A stretch of DNA of 34,615 nt from positions 85,622 through 120,236 of the forward strand of contig WELB01000073.1 of assembly GCA_009602725.1 (NCBI GenBank), given 5' to 3'. Positions 20,601-28,749 of the stretch are shown piece by piece (the stretch's first letter is position 1; every line of letters starts with the position of its first letter). The notes under the pieces are model-generated. The model made no database searches. It was not told the origin of the DNA and worked only from the letters and a program-made list of their open reading frames with translations. The translations under genes were made by a program, and so were the position numbers. The DNA comes from Spirogloea muscicola. Lineage: Eukaryota > Streptophyta > Zygnematophyceae > Spirogloeales > Spirogloeaceae.

Positions 20601-21540
20601 ATTGCTCGCTTACAGAGAAGAGGGGCTGGCAAATCCAGCCCAAAAAAGAATGGACAATGTCCAAAGCCAAAGAAAGAGGAGCCGGAAAAGGAGTACTCTA
20701 CAAAACACTGCAAAACACATGGACGATGCAGAGGGAAGCTCAGTACCCACGAGTGGGCAACATCAGGTCTGAGTAGCTCGCTGCAGGGAAAGAGGCACTC
20801 CGCCGAGACCCAGAGGCGGCGGCCACAGCACGGCCAGCTCACGTGTGGACGGCGTGAGCAAGGGATCGTTGAAGCGACACCGTCAGGCGCATGCGGAAGA
20901 CTTGGGCGAGCGAACCGGCGGCGTTGAAGCCGGGCATCGCCCCTGGCAGACACGGCCGCCGGTCAATGGCCTGGCGGGCAAGCCGCTGAAGGAGATCCAG
21001 CCAGCGGCTGCCAAAAGCCCCGTGTACATCCATCGCCAGGGCCGCGAATTCATCAACCGGGTGATCAGCATAATTTCGCTCCTTGCCCCGGGCCGCCAGG
21101 CCGACCGCGTGCCCTGCAAACGACGCGGATCTGGTGGGATTGGCGGAGTCGATGCAGTCAGTTGTCACCACATCGGCGATGATGCGGGGACAGCCGCCTG
21201 GCGGGATGAAGAAAGTGCTCGCCCGTAGAGGAGGAGCTAGCAAAGCCAGCCTACAAAAGAATGGACAATGTTCGAAGCCCTAGAAAGAGGAGCCGATGGC
21301 CACCAGGTCGGTGCGTCGTGTATGGGGCTGGCCGTCCTCGCCCAGCTGGATGGGCATTGTTGAGGAGTTCTCCACAGCCACCTTGAAGCCAGCCTCCATG
21401 AACACCCCCTGCATACCATCTCGCAGGAGATCGTGGGAAGCGGCCCGCTCGCCCCCGTGTGCGCAACGGAGCATATGCGCAGCCAGCTCCGCAGGTTCAG
21501 CGTGACGGGCACCGCACTCGCACTGAGTGACGCCCATCGG
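20600..21540 (-). mobile_element. LINE-like 3' end with endonuclease-like domain, minus orientation
   Basis: This is the longest contiguous copy of the family's C-terminal coding part. On the minus strand, 21540-21290 encodes C-E-C-G-A-R-H, A-H-M-L-R-C-A-H-G-G, H-D-L-L-R-D, E-A-G-F-K-V-A-V-E-N and R-R-T-D-L-V-A. The frame is broken by a tail-only insertion at about 21206-21295 and resumes at 21205 with I-I-A-D-V-V-T-T-D, later G-S-L-A-Q-V-F-R-M-R-L-T-V-S-L-Q-R. The tail with the hairpin at 20623-20641 follows. The Cys/His cluster followed by E, R-x-D and D-V-V-x-T-D/E fits the CCHC plus PD-(D/E)XK endonuclease arrangement at the C-terminus of some site-specific LINEs. That is inference from motifs. 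No reverse transcriptase is present. Confidence 0.7.
21206..21295 (-). mobile_element. Tail-only insertion inside an older element copy
   Basis: These roughly 90 bases match the tail at 26158-26246: AAGTGCTCGCCC, the hairpin arms around GCTAGCAAAGCCAGCC, AAAAGAATGGACAATG and AAAGAGG. They separate two halves of the same coding domain, D-L-V-A on one side and I-I-A-D-V-V on the other. I could not identify a clear target-site duplication. Confidence 0.6.
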
Positions 21541-21544
21541 AGAG

Positions 21545-21935
21545 CCACTTCTTCTGGTGAGCCGGCTGACTTCAACGCCGCCGGCTCGTGGGCTCAGGTA
21601 TATCGTATGCGCTTGTCCGTCTCCCTCCAGCGGTCCATGGCCCACGCCTTGCATCTGCGTGCTGGCCGTGCTCTCGCTGCGGCCTCCGGCTTTCGTCAGG
21701 GGGATAATTTTCCGGCAGCTAGTCTGTCGGATGTGAGGCTCCTTACTCGTAACTACTGAGTGGTCCATCGTCCCCAGTTCTGCCATAGCCTCTTCAGGCC
21801 CCGCAGTCGCTGCTTAGCTCGTAGTTTGGCCCCTTCGAACCTTGTCAATTCTTTTCGGGCTGGCTTCTCACAGCCCTTGCCCCCATTGGGAGAGCCACTT
21901 CTTCTCACTTCTTCTCAGGCGGGGTGCCCGACCGA
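21545..21935 (+). mobile_element. LINE-like 3'-end remnant, plus orientation
   Basis: The plus strand at 21558-21759 encodes the family's coding end: E-P-A-D-F-N-A-A-G-S-W-A-Q-V-Y-R-M-R-L, S-V-S-L-Q-R, L-R-A-G-R-A-L-A-A-A-S-G-F-R-Q-G-D, and finally S-D-V-R-L-L-T-R-N-Y and a stop. The tail follows with GGCCCCTTCGAACCTTGTCA, CGGGCTGG and GAGCCACTTCTTCTCA. It is nearly identical at protein level to the minus-strand copy at 33840-34020 and lies in opposite orientation to its neighbour at 20600-21540. Confidence 0.75.
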
Positions 21936-22059
21936 CGACCGTGCAGGTTGGAGCATAGACGGCCTTGTGTGGCGGCAATTGACGCTGGGGGAGCAGGCGG
22001 CAGGCCCGCCCGCACGGGACGCCGCCCCTAGGGCCCTACCGTCGCGTCCTTTGCCTCCC

Positions 22060-22280
22060 TTTCAATTTTATGCGAACCGCGCGCCTTTTCTCTCGCGTCT
22101 CGAGGGAAGGAGTGTGTATAAAGTGATGGAGGGCCTGTGTGGCCAAGTACAAAGGCAAGCACGTTAGCAGAGTATATTGAGGGGAGGAGCGAGAGCGAAC
22201 GCGACCGGAGCGCATCAAGTTAAGGGAGATTGTTTAAGCTCCTCCGAAGGGGGCGAGGACTGTGAAAGCCAGCCCAAATT
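22060..22280 (-). mobile_element. LINE-like tail fragments
   Basis: The segment 22095-22170 contains GGAGGGCCTGTGTGGCCAAG, shared with 32918-32945 and, inverted, with 20440-20470. At 22235-22290 a degraded second tail follows (GGGGGCGAGGACTGTGAAAG, then CCAGCCCAAATTGAAAG). Only tail sequence is recognisable. Confidence 0.55.
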
Positions 22281-23368
22281 GAAAGAAACAGCTCGTATCC
22301 CTAGGTGGTTGTGAAGATATTGGTCAAATGAAGTCCCGTACGAGGTCTGTGATGTTCAGGCCGAGGCTTGCAGTTGGACTTGAGTTTGACATCTGTGATG
22401 ATGGCAGAAGACATCCGTGATGATGGCAGAAGTCACAAACAACCTAGGAACAGGTGGGACGACCACATCCGAAACAGAGTGCTTGATGTCAGAAAAAGTG
22501 GTTGAAAATGATGTCAGGTAGGAGAGTAAGAATTTCTAACGTTCGCCAAAAGAGATTCGCTTGTTAGCTTTTTTCCGTTCATCTTGCCTAGACATTCATG
22601 TGAAGCTGATGGTCCAAGAAAGTCGGAATGCGATTGTACTTTTGCTTTGGTGAAGCGACAAGGTGGGGGCAAGTGGGAGAGCTATACCCAGAAATTTTCA
22701 GCAGTCCCAACCACATCATGCAGGGACTGTCTTAGTGTGTGTTAATCTTAAGCATTCATCAGTGTTACATAGTCGGCTGGTAGACATGTAAGAAGTAACA
22801 CAATGTGCTCTAAAATAATATGTGCTTAGGAGGGAGTGGGATGTGGAGTCGCACTGAAAATTTGACATACCTCTGAACATACCTGTCAAACTTGCTGGGA
22901 CATCTAGCATTCGCTTAAATCAAGTTAGATACATGATAGCAACTCCTTAAGGATCTGCCTAGCCAGTGGATCTGCGAAAATTGGGTGGTTTGACATGACA
23001 GGCATAGGCCTGTATGAGCACAGCATAGCTTGGAGCACGATCAGCACCATAGCTAGCACAAAGAATGAACCCGTTTCGGACTTGAGCTAAGTTTGATACC
23101 AGACCATGTGGAAGCTAGTGGAAATTTCCAGGACAGAATGGAACACAACTCTTGTACACGCACACTTCCCTGCACAAGCAGGTCTGTGGCCAGGTCTGTT
23201 GAGGCTAAGTAGCCCTCTTATTGCAGGTGAAGCAAATTTACCTCAAACACTCTACATTCTTATTCCTGCACAAGCACCAAGAATGCAAGGCCGGGTGCCG
23301 GATGTGGAGGGTGGCAGCAAGTCACCGCTTGTGTGGACACCTATCTAGAAGCTGGCCAGCTGGAGGGC
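22281..23368. other. Intergenic region, no gene seen
   Basis: I find no convincing exon here. A 22-base unit is tandemly duplicated with two mismatches at 22390-22411 and 22412-22433 (core GTGATGATGGCAGAAG). The rest includes the probable 3' untranslated region of the Root_cap-type gene that ends at 23369. Confidence 0.5.
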
Positions 23369-25136
23369 TTACACGACTGTCTCAATGACAGCAGCAGCGG
23401 CCATCTCTGCACCAGCTTCTGCCTGCTGCGGAGCAATGTAACGGGAGAATTTGCAGTCCGCCGACAGGATAGCCGACGACTCATAATCAGCTGCCTTGCC
23501 ATCAAGGAAACCCTCACCCTCCTCACCATCAGCAGCCAGGCGGTGGCCCATAAGCTCAGCAAGGGCAGTGTACTTGATGGCACGCTCTGCATGGTCATTG
23601 CGATAAGTTTGACCGAGGACACCGTGAATGTCTTGGGTATACTTAATATCCATGAGGTCAAAATTAATGTGGACCATGGAATCATCCTTGGTCTGCACAA
23701 AGGCATGCACCTAATTATTGCTTATTGACGGATGTGCAACACACAATGACTATCAGTCTGATTGAAGATTACGAACAGATATTGATAGGAGAAGAAATTA
23801 CGAGTAACAAATTAGCGACCTGCTGCTATTTCACAGGAAGTAATGGCACCTGGAGGAGAGGGTGGGCGGCGCGGAGACGGATCTCAGCATTAATGACACC
23901 GGGAACAACGAAGCGGAAGAAGTCCACGTCATAAGGACCCTTCTTCTCATAAGCAACAAAGCTGAAAGTAGTCTCTCCGAAAGCGGCAGTCTCACCAAGC
24001 TGCAGCAAATAAGACCAAAGTCAGAATGTGAGGGATACACAGCAATGAAGTGTGGACACCTTACCCTCCAGTATTTGAGGTAATGAAGGAAGTCAATGCA
24101 CTTATATTTTGCAGCATAGAAGTTGCTGGCAAGAGAGATGTTTGTTACCTGAGGAACGGAGACCTCCTCGCCATTGACGCTGACAGCTGAAAGGAAGCCA
24201 GCACCACGGGAAGAGTCCTTGGCACCGGAGCGAGCAGTGAAGACGGCGCTATTCTGAACACCAGCGGCGTTCCACATGATGCCAAGCTCACGGATCCAAG
24301 TTCGAATGGCCTTTCCATTCTTGAAGGCAGAGGCACCAGCAGTGCGCTCATCATAGTACCCATTGACCTTCATCTTGATGTGAACATCCTTGTCGGAGAT
24401 GAGACAGAAGGTCTTGTCGGGGATGCCTTTGAAGTCGAAACGAGTGCCGTGGGCACCTATGAAGTGCGGGTCATCCTGCACCTCCGGATTACAGGTGCCA
24501 CCCAAGAAGTAGGGGAACTCGCAGTTATCAGCAACAATGGGGCCCAAGGAGCAGACTGAAGCGGGGAGGGCATAGCATAGGCTGTGCTGGAGCTCGAATT
24601 GCCAGTAGACGGCGCCAGGGGTCACACTGCAGAATGTAATGCAGGTCATTGTGACATTAGACCACCTCGCTGCGAGGGTGGGGATGCTGTTAAAGCTTAC
24701 GTCTACCACAGACATGAGAGCTCCAGTTGGTCAATGGGGCTGTAACAGCCGAGAACTGACAAAGCTGTGTGATCCCGGTGGAATGCAAGTCTGGAAGTAT
24801 CGATGATCATCAGGTTCAGGAAAGTGCCTGACCGGGCAAAGTTGCAGCAGTCAGCCACGGTGAAAGTGCTGTGCTTCTTGGCGATGGCGTACTGATCAAG
24901 GATGGGCTGGTGGAACTTGGCCTTGAAGAAGTTGGTGCCGCAGGTGGTGGCAGTGCAGGACTGGCCGGGCGCGGTGAAGGCAGGGCACGAGCCCTCGTGC
25001 TTGTCGGAGAGGCTGGAGTCGGCCACCACCCATGTGGACTCGTCCATCGACACCGGCCGGTGTAGAAGGGCAGGGCTGCCGCAGCCTGGACGAGGCAGGC
25101 CGCCGCCAGGAAGAGGACCGCAAGAGTGGACGCCAT
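23369..25136 (-). CDS. Secreted Root_cap / LEA-related domain protein
   Basis: The exons, 5' to 3' on the minus strand, are 25136-24833, 24626-24149, 23999-23850 and 23710-23369, with compatible phases after the first exon. A signal peptide is visible at the start (M-A-S-T-L-A-V-L-F-L-A-A-A-C-L-V-Q-A). The body is Cys-rich and contains D-D-P-H-F-I-G-A-H-G-T-R-F-D-F-K-G and F-C-L-I-S-D-K-D-V-H-I-K-M, then V-H-G-V-L-G-Q-T-Y-R and I-L-S-A-D-C-K-F-S-R-Y. This is the layout of the plant Root_cap/LEA-related family (distantly von Willebrand D-like), whose function is poorly known. An extracellular or cell-wall location is inferred from the signal peptide. Within exon 1 the signal-peptide frame and the downstream frame (M-D-E-S-T-W-V-V-A-D) differ by one base near 25050-25070, so a base may be missing or the gene mutated. 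Confidence 0.85.
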
Positions 25137-25293
25137 GGCTGGCACTGCGGCTGCCGCTGCCGCACTGACGGCCGCTGGTGCTAGCTGGGAAAGCGGCGGC
25201 GCGGGGGAAGTAGATGGGACGGGAGAGGAGACTGCAGGCTGGAACGGGGGGGAGCTGGAGCGATGGTACGATCACAGGAACGGGGGGGTGGGG

Positions 25294-25302
25294 TACTTAT
25301 AG
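25294..25302 (-). promoter_or_regulatory. Candidate TATA box of the Root_cap-type gene
   Basis: On the minus strand CTATAAGTA lies about 160 bases upstream of the start codon at 25136, in otherwise GC-rich DNA. Spacing and orientation fit a core promoter. No transcript evidence is available. Confidence 0.45.
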
Positions 25303-25374
25303 TGGGAGGGAGGTTGGGAGGCGGGCCCGCGAGTCCCGGGCGGGCCCCGTCCTGCGGAGCCAGTCGGGGCACCC

Positions 25375-25500
25375 TAAAAAATCTCTGACCTGCCCGGCCT
25401 CCGGAGGGCAGGCTCGTAATTTGAATCCCCATAGATCCCGCCGCGAACTGCGCTGCTAAGGCATTGGCAGTGAGAAGGCCAGCCCAAAGAATGCCCGTGG
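25375..25500 (-). mobile_element. Degraded retroelement fragment in the Root_cap-gene promoter
   Basis: This segment ends with GGCCAGCCCAAAGAATG, the tail motif in minus orientation. It abuts directly, at about 25495, the plus-orientation copy that follows. Its left part is not clearly assignable. Confidence 0.4.
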
Positions 25501-25960
25501 CGATGGATGTACACGGGGCTTTCGGCAGCCGCTGACTGGATCTCCTTCAGCGGCTTGCCCGCCAGGCCATTGACCGGCGGCCGGGTCTGCCAGGGGCGAT
25601 GCCCGGCTTCAACGCCGCCGGTTCGCTCGCCCAAGTCTTCCGCATGCGCCTGGCGGTATCGCTTCAACGCTCCCTTGCCCACGCCGTCCACACGCGAGCA
25701 GGCCGTGCTATGGCCGCCGCCTCTGGGTCTCGGTGGAGTGCCTCTTTCCCTCCCTGCAGCGAGCTACTCAGACCTGATGTTGCTCACTCGTGGGTACTGA
25801 GCTTCCCTCTGCATCGTCTATGTGTTTTGCAGTGTTTTGTAATGTAGTCCTTTTCCCGGCTCCTCTTTCTTTGGCTTTGGACATTGTCCATTCTTTTTTG
25901 GGCTGGATTTGCCAGCCCCTCTTCTGTGTGGGCGAGCACTTTCTTCAAGAATGTACAAGG
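25496..25960 (+). mobile_element. LINE-like 3'-end remnant, plus orientation
   Basis: The plus strand encodes the coding end, first V-H-G-A-F-G-S-R-like sequence shared with 20930-21040, then G-F-N-A-A-G-S-L-A-Q-V-F-R-M-R-L-A-V-S-L-Q-R. It closes on S-D-L-M-L-L-T-R-G-Y with a stop at 25798-25800. The tail runs through GGACATTGTCCATTC and the hairpin at 25900-25918, ending with GGGCGAGCACTTTCTTCAAG. It is the inverted counterpart of 20600-21000 and of 26150-26360. Confidence 0.75.
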
Positions 25961-26149
25961 TCTGAAGAGACCCACCCCCTTTGAACCCCAGCCTTGTTTG
26001 ACACATCTCGTCCTTCATTCAACGGCATTGTAACGGGCCCAGCTAACCAACTAGGCTGAACAATTGCCAACAGTATTGGTCTGATGAACATACTGTGAAC
26101 TGACACAGATACCAACAAAGGACCGGTCATGTACATTGCAAAGTAACAC

Positions 26150-26360
26150 CCTGCTCAAAGAAAGAAAGTGCTCGCCCATAGAGAAGAGGGGCTGGCAAAG
26201 CCAGCCCAAAAAGAATGGACAATGTCCAAAGCCAAAGAAAGAGGTGCCGCATAGGATCACACCAGAAAACACTACAAAACACCAGACGATGCAGAGGGAA
26301 GTTCAGTGCCCGCGAGTGAGCAACATCAGGTCGGAGTTGCTCGCTGCTCCACCCTGGATC
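26150..26360 (-). mobile_element. LINE-like 3'-end remnant, minus orientation
   Basis: The segment contains the tail with the perfect hairpin GGGCTGGC/GCCAGCCC at 26189-26207, then the inverse of the coding end. The minus strand reads a terminus like S-D-L-M-L-L-T-R near 26320-26340. It is complementary to 25750-25955, giving arms of roughly 190 bases separated by about 190 bases. Confidence 0.7.
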
Positions 26361-26906
26361 CGTGAAAGCCACAAAGTCAGGGAGTTTCTTGAGCCACCTT
26401 GCCCCCAGGCACTTGTTGCTGCAGATGCAACCTACGTGTGTTGCATCCGCCCTCGCCTGGCTTACACAGCCAATGCTATTATTGGCCTGGTGCTCCACTC
26501 TCTTCCTGTGTAGAACCAATATCCAGCCTCCGTGTCTCATCACAGGCGCATGCTCCTAACAAGCAGGTTAAGATTGTCACACTCAACCCAACAAATTACC
26601 ATGCCCAGTCCTCTGGCGGCCTCCTGGTAGCTACTGAGTGCTGCTGCTCCGTGCTTGGCAAGGGGCAGTACAGGTGCCAGACACGTGGGCCTGCATGCAT
26701 CCTCTGCAGGCCATTGTATGGTGGTGCAGGCTGGGTGTAGATGGCAATGCGTCCGTGTGACACTCTGAAGCAGCCCATGAATCTTAGGCTGCAGGTGCTA
26801 TGACTTACAACCGTCAATCAAAGATTGAGAACGCAAGTGGCAGGCTAACTGCAGATTCACGTAGCTCTCCTGCAAATTTGGCAACACTTGAAGAGCTCAG
26901 GGACCT
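26361..26906. other. Intergenic region, no confident gene
   Basis: A plus-strand frame from about 26543 to 26740 is open but unrecognised and has no clear splice partners. The region is the likely 3' flank of the p24 gene. An 8-bp perfect stem with an 8-base loop lies at 26424-26447 (arm GATGCAAC). Confidence 0.45.
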
Positions 26907-28568
26907 CTATGCGCGGCCCGGACCCGAGCGCTTCTCAAACAATCGCCTCAGGATCAAAACTTGCAGGGTGCTTGCACCGACTAGAGTTACCGCCTCCGCC
27001 AGCGCATACCAGACCACGCGTTTGCTTGTGCTCTCAATTGCTGCACAGAAGAAATAAGAGAGGGCCATGAGATCCTCTGCCTGAAGATATCTCTCTATCA
27101 ACCATAGCATACTCACATTGGCTGCGATCATTCTCTATGCAGGCCTGGTGACCGGCACTCCTCAGTAAGATGCTCACTTTGTCGATGACGAGCTTCTCGA
27201 GATCTGTAGTATTCTTGGTCTGAGATGACCAGGGTTGCAACATTTACTATGGAGTGAACTGAGTACACAAGGGGATTGAAGTCCTCTGAGACAAGAGGTC
27301 CAGCGGGTCCCGATGAAAGAATGCAACAAAGCATCAGTAGTCTTCTTGAGCAGCAAGCCACTGGCATCAAAAGCAGACAATACGAGCAAGCCTCCAAGCC
27401 AAGTAGACCTTTCAACAATGCGATGCAAGGTAGCTTGGAAGTGAGAGACACACGGCCTTAAAGCAGGAGCTCAATTCCTTTCTGTGCCGACCAAGACCGC
27501 CACAAGACTGCCACAATGCTTTCCCATTGAGGGTCTCATGGGGACATGAGCTTCCCATATGGTCGTCGAGTTCCTTACCATCTTTGGCAACTGTACGTCG
27601 TTCCAACTCGTGCCCAAGTGTGACATGGAAGTCGACCGACTCAGGCATATGGGATTTGTTGATTATGCAGAACTTGTGCGGGCCTGCCCTTGGAGCTCGG
27701 AACTGAAAGCGGTCTTCGCTCTTGCCTTGTATGTTGTATATGTGGTTTCCAGCAGGGCCAGAGACCTGAATTCAGCAGGACTACTGTAAGACAACTGGGG
27801 TATACACCAGGTTGTCCAGTACCTTATACACCAAAGCTAGACAACAAATGGAAGCACTAAGAACAATTTTCTGCTCAAAGGCAGTCTTGGGGCAAACTTT
27901 CTCCTGCAAGACACGACTGAGTAAGTGCCACTCATCTTGGAGAACAAATGTCCCAGTGACGACTGTACCATCACATTTTACGCAATTGGACTCTAAATCC
28001 TGGACTGTATGCTGGCTGCAGAGCAATAAGGCAAGCTACACATATCATGCTTTTCTAAGTCCCGTAAGTAGGGGGTGGTTGACGGTCTCCGTTGCTAGTC
28101 AATGCCCTAATCGTGCAACTGAGGACGACTCCTAACATGTACTAACAGAAGACCCCACCGTCATGTCAATCGCTGCGTGGACATCCCTCCAGGAACTGTC
28201 GTAGTCGTAGACCACAACCGAGCCTGTCACAACGTCCCCTTCATCAGGAACATCCTGAACATGGCAAGACGAGTTAGTAAGCTGAGATGGAGATGGGATG
28301 TCTGTCCACACCAGGGCAGGCATCATGGTAGGTCCTCGTTGTATGGAAGGTCAGACATGAACAACGTGTGCTCGTTCCATCCGATTAAGCTCCTGGAGCA
28401 TGCCATGCCCGGCTCTCGTCTCACCAGCTCCAGACACTCCTTCTGATCCACGGTGAAGCGATATGCCACAGCCGGCGCCGTCCAGGCCGCCGCCAGCGCG
28501 GCCACCAGGGCAGCAGCGAGGAGCTGATGGCGGCGGTGAGCCGCGCCGCGCGCCCCGGACGCGACCAT
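26907..28568 (-). CDS. p24/TMED (emp24/GOLD) ER-Golgi cargo receptor
   Basis: Five exons, 5' to 3' on the minus strand, are 28568-28425, 28254-28159, 27765-27579, 27285-27178 and 27040-26907. They join in phase to 222 residues, typical for p24 proteins, which cycle in COPI/COPII vesicles and sort lumenal cargo such as GPI-anchored proteins. The N-terminal signal peptide (A-A-A-L-V-A-A-L-A-A-A-W) is followed by the GOLD domain starting Y-R-F-T-V-D-Q-K-E-C-L-E, then G-D-V-V-T-G-S-V-V-V and the second conserved cysteine in H-K-F-C-I-I-N. P-E-S-V-D-F-H-V-T-L-G-H follows, then the coiled-coil segment with Q-E-Y-Y-R-S-R-E-A-R-H-R-Q and a single transmembrane span. The tail reads L-R-R-L-F-E-K-R-S-G-P-G-R-A, without a classical C-terminal KKXX signal. 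The gene is divergent from the PIN-domain gene. Confidence 0.95.
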
Positions 28569-28749
28569 GGCGGGCGCCACGGGCGCCGCCGCTCCCGACG
28601 CGACGGCGCTCCTCGTGCTGGCCCTCNGCCGCCGCCGAGCCGCGCCGTCGAGCGCCGTTGCCGCTGAGCGGCTGCATTCTGTCGCAGCCGCTGTCTGGCC
28701 GGCCTCGCTTTTGAATGCCGCATTAAGCGCGGCGGACTGCGGCGCGGTG
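28567..28749. promoter_or_regulatory. Shared divergent promoter / leader
   Basis: The p24 start codon (28568-28566, minus) and an ATG on the plus strand (28567-28569) overlap in one CCATGG. The plus frame stays open from there into the PIN-domain gene. Its first 60 codons are compositionally biased and contain an undetermined base at 28627, so I treat this interval as the shared promoter rather than coding. The alternative longer start remains possible. Confidence 0.5.
28627..28627. other. Undetermined base (N)
   Basis: A single N in GC-rich DNA between the divergent p24 and PIN-domain genes. The plus frame is open on both sides if it counts as one base. Confidence 0.99.

Noticed and set aside
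26543-26740. Plus-strand frame of about 65 codons
   Set aside because: No motif or splice partner. It lies in the likely 3' flank of the p24 gene.
27925-28026. Possible extra p24 exon (C-D-G-T-V-V-T-G-T-F-V-L)
   Set aside because: It resembles the GOLD start by chance. The phase-matched join from 28159 to 27765 already restores the conserved domain, and this segment lies in that intron.
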